Source: Ehretia macrophylla (lineage: Eukaryota > Streptophyta > Magnoliopsida > Boraginales > Ehretiaceae). Taken from it: a stretch of DNA of 64,000 nucleotides. The translations under genes and the position numbers were made by a program. The notes beneath the pieces are model-generated. The model searched no databases and was not told the origin of the DNA. It saw only the letters and a list, made by a program, of their open reading frames with translations. The stretch lies in assembly GCA_037974665.1 (NCBI GenBank), contig CM075768.1, positions 14,809,001 through 14,873,000 of the forward strand. Direction: 5' to 3'. Below, one piece after another: positions 45,360 through 57,902 of this stretch; position 1 is the stretch's first letter, and every line of letters begins with the position of its first letter.

Positions 45360-47431
45360 GGGCAAATTTCACTATTAGTCCTCATTGGTGGCTTACAATT
45401 TCAATTTAGTCCTCATTGTTACAAAAAAAAAATACAACTAGTCCTTAATATTTACAAAAATGGTCATGTGTGCGACACATGACCATATTTTGAAGGGTAA
45501 AATGGTCATTTGACAATAATGTTGTATTTTACTTTTTTTCTACTTTCCTTTTTTATTTTCTATTTTACCATCTAGCTGCTTTTTCTTCCTTTCCTCCCCT
45601 CAATATACCCTACCTACACCTCATAGCAACCACCTTCACACACCATCACAAATCCCCAACTCTATCCCATTCCCACAGCCACCTCGCTCAACCCCTACCC
45701 CCACAGCCACCTCGCAACTGATCCGACCCTTACAGTTACATCGTGTAACCTACAAGCAACTCGCACGACCCATCTCAACCCTCAGAGCCACCACGGGCAA
45801 CCCACTACAAACACTATAGCCACCTTGTACTATCCAACCCCACCTCGTGCGACCCACCCCAAACCCCAAAGCTACCTCACAAGACCTACTCTACCCCAAC
45901 TGCCACTGCCACCTCGTACACCCACCTTGCACGACCCATGCACAAAACCCCCTACCCTAGCAGCATGGGTCTATAATTGTTAGAATGTGTGTGTATGTTT
46001 ATGTGTTTATGTATGTGTGTTTGTTGATTCTAAGTGTATGTGTGTGCTAATTCTGTGAGAGTGCGTGCTAATTCTATGATAATCTGTGTGTTGTGTGTCA
46101 TCATGATTGTGTGTGTTATATGTGATCATGATTGTGTGCGCGTGTGTTTTGACCGCGCGCGCCTGTGTGTAACCGTGTGAATTGTGTGCAGTGATGAAGG
46201 AACATAAATAAAAATATATATATTTTGTTAAAATGTTAATTTTGTGGTTAAAATGACATATTTAAAAATTTACTTAATTAGTAAGGACACAACAATCATT
46301 TTACTTGAAAAATAACTTTTTCCATCTATTTTTAATGGGAATGACTATTTCTGTCACTTTTTATAAATATTAAGGACTAGTTGTGCTACTTTTGTAATAA
46401 TGAGAATTATATCAAAATTGCAAGCCAACAATGGAGACTAATATAAATAGGGATGACAATTAATGAGGATAGGGATAGCGGGTACCCGGCTCACCCCTGC
46501 CCCAAATGGGGTAGGGATTAACGCGGGAAATGGGGAATGGGGTGGGGGATGGGGATTAACTTTAAATCCCCATGTGAGGGTGGGGTGCAGGGATAAGCAT
46601 TTCCCGCTCTGCATATAAAGATAGTTATTTTTATTATTTTAGTATTATATATGTATGAAAATTATACATATAAAAGTATAAAAAATAACATTAAACAAAG
46701 TATTATAAAATAGAGAAGAAAAATTAGATTATTTGAAAGGATTTTATAATTATTCTTAAAACCATTGTATATCGTAACTTGAGATTTGCTATCATTTGAC
46801 ATAAATACCTCAATTTTACTATTGTTTATAGTGAATTAAGAGATTTGTTAGTTATTTTAGTTGCACTTCAAAAAGTTTCAAATAACATAACTAAAGATGA
46901 ATTTTAAAGAATTGCAACTAATATTATATGTGACATGCGATAAGAAAAAAAATTATAATAATCAATGCGATCTCACTAGCACAAAAAAATGTTATTTTTC
47001 AATTATAGTTCTCATATACAATGGTTAAGTCAAAATTTATTTTAAATATTTGAGACTCAATTACTATAATATTATTTTTACTATTGAACTGCAAGAATAA
47101 TTAATATTTGACTTTATTTAAGATTTATATTTATATTTATCATTAGTATAACTTTACTTTATATTTTGAAGTTGCATAATTCAAATTAACTTTAATTTTT
47201 AAGGTTTAAAAAGAATAATAAAAATCCTGCGGGTAATCCCCATTCCCCATAGGGATTCAAGGGCGGGGATGGGGATATAAAATGCGGGGACGGGGACGGG
47301 GGATGGGGGAACTTTTTGAGTGGCGGGAGGGGGAGGGGGAGGGGGAGGGGGGGGGGGGGGGGGGGGACATGGGGATAGCTCCCCCCGCCCCTACTCTGCC
47401 CCATTGTCGTTCCTAAATATAAAATTTGCCT
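45360..47431. mobile_element. fold-back MULE-type element carrying a hAT insertion
   Basis: The left end GGGCAAATTTCACTATTAGT pairs with the right end AAATTTGCC. The inner match includes CACAACTAGTCCTTAATATT (right part, reversed) against CAACTAGTCCTTAATATTTAC (left). A perfect 9-bp TSD TTTCTTTAA lies at 45351-45359 and 47432-47440. The last base of the right end differs from expectation. The middle contains a C-rich patch (about 45590-45970) of unknown origin. Another element lies inside at 46448-47415. Confidence 0.8.
46448..47415. mobile_element. non-autonomous hAT-like element with GGGGAT-rich ends
   Basis: Begins TAGGGATGACAAT and ends ATTGTCGTTCCTA, its imperfect inverse. A perfect 8-bp TSD AATATAAA lies at 46440-46447 and 47416-47423. 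Ends of the form TAGGGATGA are Ac/hAT-like. The subterminal regions are G-rich (GGGGATGGGG repeats), including a G run of about 20 near 47348-47367. The 968-bp element has no transposase. Confidence 0.87.
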
Positions 47432-47440
47432 TTTCTTTAA

Positions 47441-49338
47441 AGCATTGGGAAAATTTCGTTTAACTATGCCCCTCTTTTGTGGTGAGTACTTCTACATATT
47501 GGCACTCTACAAAGCAAACTTTGTCGTTTCTTCATATAATGCAATGATTCTTGCACTCTATGATCCAAGTCAAGAATGCGTATGAATGAGAACTTTGATT
47601 CGACATATTCAAATAGAATATATTCTCAAAGGGAGGAGGAGATAAATACACACTTACATTTTTTCCTTTCTCTACATTTTGTCTCACTTGGTTTTCCTAG
47701 CAAGGTTTTTGATAAGTTAGTTCGAGAAGTGTATAATAATGATATTATATATACTTTTTTTCCTTTATTTCAGATTTTTCTCCTATTGGTCTTTTTTTCT
47801 TAGTTTTTTAGTCCTGGAATCACATCCTAGGAATGTGACTTTCAAAATTGTAATTAAAACTATTTCATTTATATTGTTATGTTTGATTTAAGTTTAATAT
47901 TTTTGGGAATCTTCAGTCATTTTTTAACATTGCCTGTAATTCAAAAAGAAAAAAATATTATAGAAAAATATATAAATGTCATGATACACTTTATATAGTT
48001 TTGCAAACACGCAAGTAACATATGTCTAACGTGTTACAAATTTAAAATTAAAAATAAAAAATAAAAATTTAATATATTGAATAGTTTTTAATTTTAAATA
48101 AATGTTTATATATTTTTTCTTTTTTATTTTTAATTCAAATTTAATTAAAAATTTAGAATATACAATTTACAATTTAAGAAATTTTATTTTGAATTTAAAT
48201 TTAAATTTAAATTTATTGTTTTATTTTTATTTATATTTTGTTTTCAATATTGTATTATTTTATTTGTTTTATTTTAATTTTTAAATATTTTTAGTTTTAG
48301 ATATTTTAAATTTTCAAATTTTTTATTTTTTTAATTTTTAAATATTTAATTTAATTTTTAAAATTTTTAATTTTTAATTTCTTATTTTTTATTATATTTA
48401 TTTTTTAGGAATAACATGAGTTTGAAAAAAAAAGTCAAGATAGATAGATAATCTGAAAGGTAATTCTAGTTAAAGTTAATATTTTTATCTTTTTATTTTC
48501 TCTAAAACATTCCACGTCATGAGAGAGTCAAATTCTCGCCCCTTTACATGAAAATGAAAATGAAGAGAATCATAGGAATATTACATTCTTAGATATGTGA
48601 TATGTCCACAAATATCTTTTTACTCTAAGCGAACCAAACATAGAAATATCACATTCTTGACTTTCCTTTTCCAAAAATTCTATAAGATTCCATAAACTAA
48701 ACGTTCCCTAATAAGGGTTAAATATCCAAGGGAAAGGTTATGAAATTATCAAGATAGATATTTAGCCAACTTGATTTATGATTATCCAAACTCCCACAAA
48801 CATAATGGTAGATTGAGCCTTATATTACAAGTACAAGCAAAATCTAATTACAAGCAACTTCTCTAGAACATATTTCTACAAATAGAAATTCTGTATTATA
48901 AATTGCTATGAGAAGAATCAATAAAAGTTCTATTTCAGTTCCACTATAATATTTTCATATCATTACTTTCTATTATTCTCATTCTCTTTTTCTTAATTTT
49001 GTAACATTTAAGTATTTCTTCAATAATTTTTTTGGTCTAGCAGGGTTCTTCTTCTATGAGACATGTAACAAATCTGTCACAATCATATGGATAAAAAGTG
49101 TTTCAATTAGTTAACAAATGACAACCAATTGTTATAAGTGAAGATATTATAGTAATTTATTTAAAACTCTATAAGGTTAAATTAGTAAAAAGAGAAATTT
49201 ATGACATTCTAACATGATATGTCTGCACGATGCTATGAAATAATAACTTGACATGTGATTGTGATAAATTTGTAACATGTCTCATAAAAGAATTTTTCGA
49301 TCTAGTGTAGCGCACTGTGTGAAAGATGACCTATCTAC
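47441..49338. other. AT-rich spacer
   Basis: Very AT-rich, with long ATTTAAATTT-type low-complexity stretches at 48100-48400. No gene was supported. Confidence 0.5.
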
Positions 49339-49898
49339 ACATCTTTACCCTGAAAAAATCTCCAGGAGACCATCAGATTCGTACTTAGTGAGTGGGTGAA
49401 ATAATTAAGTTTGGCGTTTTCAATATTGACATTGTCCTTGTCTCCTTGATCATTCTTGCCTCTCAAATTATTCCGAATATCTACCCTTGTTCATTGGAAC
49501 AGCCACAACAGAAATCACGAAACCTTTCACGTCTCTTTCAACCTTTCAGAATTAGGCTATAGATAGTAGTACTAGTATACCATTTAGTATAGTAGTAGAA
49601 TAGTAGCATAGTAGATAATACATAGTATAGATAGTATAGTATATCATAGAAATAGTATAGTAATAGTAGAATATCACAGTAGTAGCATAGTAGTAGTAGT
49701 AGTAGACAGGAGAATAGTAGCATAGTATATAGTATAGATAGAATAGTATAGTAGCAGTAGACATAGCATAGCATAGTACGTAGTTGTAGTAGTACATAGT
49801 AGTAGTAGTACATAATAGTTGTAGTAGCATAGTAGTAGTAGAATAGCATAGTAGCATAGTAGTAGTAGAATTGCATAGTAGCACAGTATAGTATAGCA

Positions 49899-49940
<42 letters not shown>

Positions 49941-50270
49941 AACATAGAATAGTATAGTAGTAGCATAGTAGTATAGTAGTCAGAAAAAAAAAAAAAAAAA
50001 AAAAAACAGATTTAGGCCATAGTATTATATATAGGTCCATAACGTTAGGGCCAGGCTTACAATCAGTAATCCTTATTAATTTGCACAAATGGTTTTTATT
50101 CTTCGTCTAAAATTTTAAATTCGTCTATATTATTTAAAATTAATTAATTGACTCTTTGTTATTTTTTAAAAATTTCAATTTCTTCTCTAATGTTCAAAAT
50201 TAACCAATTTAATCCCTATTATTTTATAAAAATTTCAATTTACTTACCCTAGAATAATTTATCCAATAAT
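49339..50270 (+). repeat. tandem duplication upstream of TPS2, unit 1
   Basis: Matches unit 2 (50487-51575) in two blocks. Block 1 is 49339-49555 (CATCTTTACCCTGAAAA, GGCGTTTTCAATATTGACAT, CAGAAATCACGAAAC). Block 2 is 50040-50270 (TTAGGGCCAGGC, then CCAATAATAAAA). Between them unit 1 carries the TAG-repeat tract. Confidence 0.85.
49560..49980. repeat. compound (TAG)n microsatellite, about 420 bp
   Basis: Imperfect TAG/TAGCA/TAGTA repeats with a pure run at about 49898-49939, followed by an A run (49983-50006). The tyrosine-rich open frames on the - strand come from this repeat. Confidence 0.93.
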
Positions 50271-50275
50271 AAAAA

Positions 50276-50485
50276 GGATAAATTTCACATTTAGTCCCTA
50301 TAGTTTATATATTTTTCAATGTCGTGCTTAATGTTCTTAAAAATTCATAGTAGTTCTTAATTAATGTTTGCAAAAGTAATTCAAAATAATTTTTATTGCT
50401 CAAAATTAATCAATTTAATTTTTATTATTTTAAAAAAAAATTAATTTAGTCTCTAAATAGAGATCCTATGCAAGGCCTAAATTAA
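50276..50485. mobile_element. half of a fold-back element (27620 family)
   Basis: Starts GGATAAATTTCACATTTAGT and runs like the left half of the 27620 element, including AAAAGTAATTCAAAATAATT. The complementary half is absent. It sits at the junction of the two tandem units. Confidence 0.6.
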
Positions 50486-50486
50486 A

Positions 50487-51575
50487 CATCTTTACCCTGA
50501 AAATATCTCCATGAGACCATCAGATTCGTACTTAATGAGTGGGTGTAATTATTAAGTTTGGCGTTTTCAATATTGACATTGTCCGTGTCTCCTTGATCTT
50601 TTTTTTTTTTTTTTTGGTCAAAAGCACAATAATATATATTGCAGAAAGGGAACATATCTATCCTTCTTCATTGAAACAGCTACGACAGAAATCACGAAAC
50701 AGTTCACATGTCTCTACCAACTTGTCAGAATTGATATGTAGGTTCTAAAAGGAAAATATCACATTTTGTCCCTATTGTTTTAAAATAATTTTAATTTAGT
50801 CTTTTTTATTTAATTTTTTTTAGTTTTGTCTCTATTTGTTTTTCAAAAGTTTTAATTTGGTCATTATTATTTAAATTTTTTTAATTTTATCTCTATGGTA
50901 TTTCTAAAAGTTTCAATTTGGTCTCTATTATTTGTAAAATTTTTAATTACATCTCTATTATTTTTTTAAAAGTTTCAATTTCGTCCTTATTGTTTTTTAA
51001 AAGTTTCAAATTTGTCCCTATTATTCAAGCACTAAAATTGATTTTTTTTTGAGAAACAAGAGGGATCAATTTGAATTTTTTTCAAAAGTAATAGGGACTA
51101 AATTGACTAATTTTGAACAATAAGGACGAATTTGAAACTTGACGGAAAGAATATGCACAAAATTAAAACTTTTTAAAAATAATATGAATGAAATTGAAAC
51201 TTTTGAAAAAACAATAGAGATGAAATTAAAAAAATTTAAACAAAAAGAACAAAATTAATTTTTTAAAAAAATATTAGGGACTAAATGAGACATTTTCCCA
51301 TCCACAAACATAACTTTAGGGTCAGGCACACAAACAATAATCCTCTTTTGCTTTTTAGTTTTTGCACTTTTGTTGAAGGAAATTTGCACTAATGGTCTTT
51401 ATTGTTTGCCTAAAATTTTAAATTCGTCCTATTATTTATAATTAGTCAATATAGTCATTATTATTTTTAAAAAATTTCAATTTCATACCTATTATTTACA
51501 ATTAATCAATTTAGTCTATATTGTTTATAAAATTTTCAATTTAGTAACCCTACAATAATTTATCCAATAATAAAA
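50487..51575 (+). repeat. tandem duplication upstream of TPS2, unit 2
   Basis: Second copy of 49339-50270 in direct orientation. It lacks the TAG tract but carries a T run near 50600 and a fold-back insertion at about 50754-51300. Confidence 0.85.
50754..51300. mobile_element. fold-back MITE (27620 family) inside unit 2
   Basis: Left phrases (GGAAAATATCACATTTTGTC, then repeated TTTCAATTT.GTC) are mirrored by right phrases (GGGACTAAATGAGACATTTT). It forms a long imperfect hairpin. No clear TSD was found. Confidence 0.65.
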
Positions 51576-51818
51576 TGTGATATTAGAAATCTCAAGTGCA
51601 CAATTATTGAGGGACCTTTAACTTTCTACTGTATTGTTATCCTTTGGGTTCCCAGAAAAAAAAAAAAAAAAAAAAAGCAAATAGAGGAGGACTATTTTTC
51701 TGGTTTCCATGATTCCCGTGTGGCATGTGCACCATTTTATTAATCGGATGGACTAATTCTCCTATTCCTATATAAGTTACACAACTTAATAGCTGGTGAG
51801 TTAAATCTTCAACAACAG

Positions 51819-54800
51819 ATGATGGCCACCTACACAAGAAGCATTTCCTCGCTTTCACAAATTTGTGCAGCATCTTCTACTCGGCTGAAAATTATTCCGG
51901 CTGCTTCAGGCCATAAACTCCAATCCATTCGTGTGGGTTCTCGCATTTGTATGTGCATGCCATTTCCTATTTCGGAGTCTGTAGCAATGCCAATCCTCCG
52001 AGATAATCAATCTCCGCTCAAATATTTACGCCAACCCACGGTGTGTAACCATCCCTCTCCCTCTATGTTATTAGAGAAAATTTTATTATATCTATTTATT
52101 GTTTTCAACATGTCTCCTCGTATATATGATTTTGATGGTTTGGCATTTACTCCTCCAACAAGTATTGTTTATATATAATGATTTTGAGACTCCATGTTCT
52201 GGTTTAGAAAAAAGAAAAGAAAATGATATAGTTATCGACTTTAATGCTATTGTAATGCGAGTTTTAATGATATCATGTACTTAATTCTGGGATTGCCATA
52301 TAGCTACTTCCTGCAGAAAATGACGATAGCAGCAGGATAAGGGAATTGGTAGAAAAAACTCGAATAGAAGTGCATAGAAGAATGGAACCCTTAGACAAAC
52401 TGAAACTAATAGACACACTTGAGAGGCTTGGAATTGCTTACCTTTTCGAAGAAGACATCAATACATTACTTGAAGGGTTTGCAGAAGGGCAACCAGATGA
52501 AGATCTGCAGACCACTGCATTACGTTTTCGATTGCTGCGACACAGAGGCTACAAGATTAGTCCCGGTATAATTCCTTTCATGCACATTTTTTCACTTCAA
52601 TACTCTATATGTTGATAGTTTTCTGGGGTTTGTGTTTGTTAGCGTATATACATACCGCGTATAGGTGTATTCATGCTAAGTATGGTAAAAGTCTAACTAT
52701 GATTAGGCGGTATGTACGCGGCATGCATATTCACTAACACTATGATACATCAATCGTTTACAATAGAGAAGTATGGCCATTTTAAGTGCAACCTGCAAAA
52801 TTCCAAGCTTGGTAAGTATTAAATTACCATCACAGGCACAAAGTTTACACGGTGAAGTGTACAAAACCCCTATTCTTTTAAAAATCCATAGAACCCCTTG
52901 AGTGTCTTTAAACGCAACATAGTTACCCCTCTTCACTTTTCTGTCAACTTTGTTGACGAAAAATAGTAAAAGACATAAAAGCCTCTATTTTTTTTTTCTT
53001 TTACTAATTTATCTATAATATATATATTTAATATACATTATAACAAAAAGATGATATGTATATACACACACATAGCACACTGAAAAAAAAAACAATATAT
53101 TTACATATTTTCTTGCAATACTGTTGAATGTTTGATTTTTTTAATTTTTTTTGTAAAAGTTTATTTTAGTAAATGAATAAACATATTTTATTACAAAATT
53201 GATAAAAGAATAATCTCAGTTGCAAAATGGGCGTGTGTCATACATTTGCGGTTAAAACTAACGATTTTTTTCTTTTTTTTTACGAAAAGACTAATCGTGA
53301 TGTGTTTTGAAAATTACAAGAGGTCCTATGCACTTTTAAAAGTATGGGGGGGTCCTGTGTACCTTAAAAAAATATTGGGGATTCTCTGCACTTTACCCAA
53401 GTTTAAATTGTCAAAAAATAATTGTATTATATTATTTATTATGGTCAACACATCCTCTTATGAGCATGCGAGAATTGTTTTCATTGAGCATTTCACATGG
53501 ACATTTTTTTAAATAGACAGTCACGAGACTTGAACTCAGGATCATTTAGCAAATACTATATTAAATGAACACTTTATTTAAAAGTTTAAATTGTTAAAAA
53601 TGAGTTTTAGTAAAATGATTTATTATCTTCTATAGTATATATTGTAATCATCAAAACGGAAATGTTTTTAAAACAAAAGATATTGTTACTGATATTAGTT
53701 GTAATCACTATTAACTGTAAGAATCAATACTTTATGTGGACAAAAAGTTTATTCTTAGATATTTTATGAGAAGATCTCATATGACTATTATATTAAGTAT
53801 GTATTTTACATTTTATGATAGTTTGTAAAGCTGTTGGAAAACCAAAAATGTAAAATTGCTGGTAGTGATACTTATCATTGATTTTACGTACTTAATTTGT
53901 TCATTACACACTTGTATATAACTATGTGACAGACGTTTTCGGAAAATTCATGGACATCAATGGGAACTTCATAGATTCCTCGAGTAGTGACGTTTTAGGC
54001 TTATTGAGCATGTATGAAGCGTCGTACTTGGGCGCAAACGAGGAAGAAATACTAACACATGCCATGGAATTTGCTGGATTTCACCTGAGAAATTCAATTT
54101 CTTTGATGCCTCCCCGACTTCATGAACTAGTTTCGCAAGCCTTAGAGCTTCCGAGGCACCGGAGGATGGCGAGGTTAGAAGCCAGAAGGTAAGTAAAAGA
54201 GTATGGTCAAGAATGCCACCACAGTTTGGACATTTTGAAACTGGCAAAATTAGATTATAACAGGGTTCAAATACTACACCAGATGGAGTTGGCCGAAGTA
54301 ACAAGGTAATGCCATCTATTTTCTTCTGTCTTTTCACCCTTATTCCTCACTCTTTTAGATTGTTACCGGGATGGATGTACATACGACAGTGGCAGGGTCA
54401 GGAATCGGAGAATAAGGGCACTATATTGGCAAAGTTAGTAAATAGGTGTTGGATTGCTCATTTATGCATAAATGTTTTGTACAAATCTTAAAAACGTAGT
54501 TGACTTTATGTCTAAAATTAAATTTTTTTATAATGACATATTACAATATATTATAACTAAATCAATCTTATAATTTAAGTACATTATAGCACAAACGAAG
54601 TTTTGAAGGCATGACCCCGCGCCCCCCCCCCCTCTCAATATGTTATGTCATAACATGTAAAAGAGAAAAATAAATAAATAACTATACCTTATTGTAAATA
54701 GAAAATGTCCCTTTCGTTAGATGTAGAAAAATTATTGCTTAAAATTTGATTTTATTTCAAAAAATTTATCTATGTCATATTCAACAAATATCAGATTAGA

Positions 54801-57800
54801 AATCCAATTCAAATTGAGATAAAAGAAAGTTCCAAACATAACATGTATAAATTAAAATAATAACCTGTACATAATTTTTTTTTTTTTTAAATGGGCTAGT
54901 GTACACGAAACATAAAACGGTCTCACAGAGCTCCAAAATCGATTTGTAGCATTCGGATTGTAGAAGTTTGAGTAGCGAACCTACTCACAAATTTTAGCCC
55001 CATCGGGTAAAAAATCACTACCCAATTTTATGTTTGATAAAGAGTACCCAATTTTTTGTTATATTTTCCTCTCCTTTCTCTCTCTATTTTCACTCGTTTT
55101 CTCTATGTCTCTCTTCACTCAAAAAACAGAACATATCATTCTCAGAATTAGAAAACAAGTGAAAATTATTGAAAATAATTGTTGGTCATAAAATAAAAAT
55201 ATGTCATTTTCAACACTTTTTTTTCCTCTCATCACTTCTCATTGTTTTAACACAAAAAAAAAAAAAAAAGGTTTTTCCCCAACTCAGTGCACACCCTACT
55301 TAAAGTGGCTTCACCACTGACATACGAGTCATTGTCATTAGATTTTAAAGTAGCACGATCTAATTAAAAAATTTAATGTCCCTATTTTCCTTTTCTTCCT
55401 AAAAGAAGGAAGGAGAAAGATTCATTTTCAATAATACCATGTCTTATTCTTATTTTGGTATTTTTGATTCCGAGAGTTCTAGCCTCGATTGCCAAAATAT
55501 GAGTATTTTTAAGGTATTTCTAATTCAAAAAATCAATTAACCTTTACTGGATAAAAAAATTGTCTGAATATTAAATTATATGTTATACCTCCCATTGAAA
55601 AACAAAAATCATAGAGATGCTCCCACGTTACTAGTACCACTAGTAACAATGTTTATTAAATTTGTAACTTCCTTTTCATTATACAAAATAGGAAATTAAA
55701 ATTTTATATCCTTTTTACAGTAAAAAACAAAAAACAATCTGTGTCTAAATTTGGAAAGATGCATAGATTTCATATGCATAAACTCCCAAACTTTGGAATG
55801 GCTGAAAACTAGACTAGCGCTAGAAAAGTAAAGGTAGTCTTCCTCTTCCAAGAGTCATGTTTACATATATATCATTTGCTAGGGTTGATCAACGTTTCTG
55901 ACCCTAAAGACGTAAAGGTAGAGCTGTATCTCAAGCCTCATGGGCATTAATCCCCGTTCAGACGGTGCAGGGCACAATATAATTTTTGCCAATAACTCTA
56001 TCTTTTTTTTTTTCTTTCTTTCTTTTTTGCTATTTTCATGCCAATAACATTTCTTAGGGTGATTACATTAAGGTCCCTCTTTTTATAATAAATTATACTA
56101 ACCTCTCTTATCATAATTTTTGCCTTCAACAACATGTTAGTCTTATTTCGGCAATTTTATCCTTATAAATTTAAAATAACAATTTCAAAGTCTTTTCATA
56201 ATCCAAATCTAGAAATTGACTAATACTTGATAAACAAATTTATGATATATTTATTTCAATAGTTGGCAACTTAAAAAAATAGTAATAAATTAAAGATAAG
56301 TCGATGAATGTATTGTTGACATTTGGAAGTTTTTTTTGCTAGGTCAGCAAGAATATTTCAAACCACTATCAAAAACTTAGTAAAATCCATTGACATTGGA
56401 AGTTTGTTTCACGATCAATTTAATTGTGGACTTACATAATGGAGATTTGTATAACTAGCATATAAGAATAGAAGAGAGATTGGTGTAATTGTTTTTGTTC
56501 CTTTAAAAGTAATAAAGTTCAGGCATATGCATATTGTATAAAGCATTAAATGCACTAGTTTGATCTTCAAAACTACTTAGTTCTCACTCATAAAATATTC
56601 TAAATTTACATGATTAAACATGAATTTTTACATGTCGCAGTGGATAGATATGATTGAAGGTTTTATGATAGAAGCAAAGTGGTTCAGCAGTGGACATGTA
56701 CCCAATTTGGAAGAATATATGGAGACTAGTGTTTCCACTGCAGGGTCATATATGGCCTTAGTGCATATATTCTTTCTAATTGGGCAAGGGGTCACGGAGG
56801 AGAATGTAACACTTCTGATAAAACCATATCCAAGACTCTTTTCGTGCTCAGGGAGAATTCTTCGCCTTTGGGATGATTTGGGAACTTCAAAGGTTTGTGA
56901 TTAAGAAGTTTTTCACTTTCATGATAGGGAGCAATTTTTTTAATATATTCGAGCTTATTTATTAAGTCACCACTTCATTTAAAAATTTAAACTAATAATT
57001 TTGTTGATATATTTAAGCCTATTTAATTATTAAATTACTACTTTTATCTGAAAACTTAAATTGTTGACGAGAGATTATTATATTTATTTATTGATTTCAA
57101 CACCGTCCCGCACATATAGAGGGATTCTTTTTTAACCTTGCATATGAACAGTTTGAATATTTTTAATGATAGCAAGACTTTTTTTTTTCTTTTTTTTATA
57201 CACCCCACCTCCACCTCCACCTGTCCCCAACTTCTATGAGATTCGAGTACTGATCTCCCAACTTCCAAGACAAGTAGCCTACTACTAAACTACTTTTGAA
57301 TCTCAGGTGATGGTAAGACTTGAACCAAAGACTATTTGGTAATTTGGCCTCTAATTAGCACTTCATTTAAAAGGTTAATTAAATTGTTAGAAATAGATTA
57401 CGATATTTATTTATTAACTTGCACACTATTTCATCAAAACTCTTTAGTCATTTGTTGGATGAATTGGAATATATTTGATACTAGTCTAACCAAGGGAGTA
57501 AGACTAATATAGAGCATATATCAATTTCAGATAAGGCTTATTTATTAATTAAAAAAAAAATGAGTCACAACTAAAGGTTTTCCACTTCCATTACAGGAGG
57601 AACAAGAAAGAGGCGACCAGTTTGGATCAAGTATACAATTGCATATGAGAGAGAATAACATACAATCCGATAATGAAGCAAGGAAACATATCTTGCAACT
57701 CATAAATGGCCTACGGAGAGAGCTAAATGGGGAGTTTATATGTCCAAATGCCATGCCTCTATCGATAATCAGAGCTGCTTTTAATATGGCTAGAGCTTCC

Positions 57801-57887
57801 CAAGTCGTCTACCAGCATGAGGAGGATAGCTACCATTCCAGCGTAGATAACTACGTAGAGGCTTTGTTTTTCACTCCTATATATTGA
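51819..57887 (+). pseudogene. terpene synthase pseudogene 2 (lacks exons 4-5; TPS-g-like)
   Basis: Exons by homology and splice sites: 51819-52040, 52304-52565, 53933-54305, 56641-56892 (exon 6) and 57597-57887 (exon 7, stop at 57885-57887). Exon 1 looks like a plastid transit peptide but has no RRX8W motif. Exon 2 has TALRFRLLRHRGYKISP, exon 3 SMYEASYLGANEEE, the exon 6/7 junction the NSE/DTE motif (DDLGTSKEE), and exon 7 ends VEALFFTPIY. The 2.3 kb between exons 3 and 6 contain no exon 4 or 5, so the catalytic DDXXD and part of the active-site barrel are gone. Codon 54190-54192 in exon 3 is TAA where a Tyr codon is expected (LEAR-R-stop-VKEYGQE). Absence of RRX8W suggests the TPS-g subfamily (acyclic products), which is an inference. 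Confidence 0.92.
52850..53398. mobile_element. non-autonomous MULE, 549 bp, TPS2 intron 2
   Basis: The left end (C)GGTGAAGTGTACAAAACCCC and the right end, reversed as GGGTAAAGTGCAGAGAATCCC, match each other. They also match the terminus of the complete MULE at 8160 (GGGTGAAGTGCAC). Similarity of the two ends extends about 100 bp. Flanking 9-mers AAGTTTACA (52841-52849) and AAGTTTAAA (53399-53407) match at 8 of 9. No coding capacity. Confidence 0.82.
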
Positions 57888-57902
57888 GATCATCAGAGTA
57901 TT

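Noticed and set aside
47810-48715. Possible MITE with GGAATC.. ends
   Set aside because: Ends could not be paired convincingly and no TSD was visible.
49538-50088. Tyrosine-rich open reading frames on the minus strand
   Set aside because: They are translations of the (TAG)n repeat, with no non-repeat coding content.
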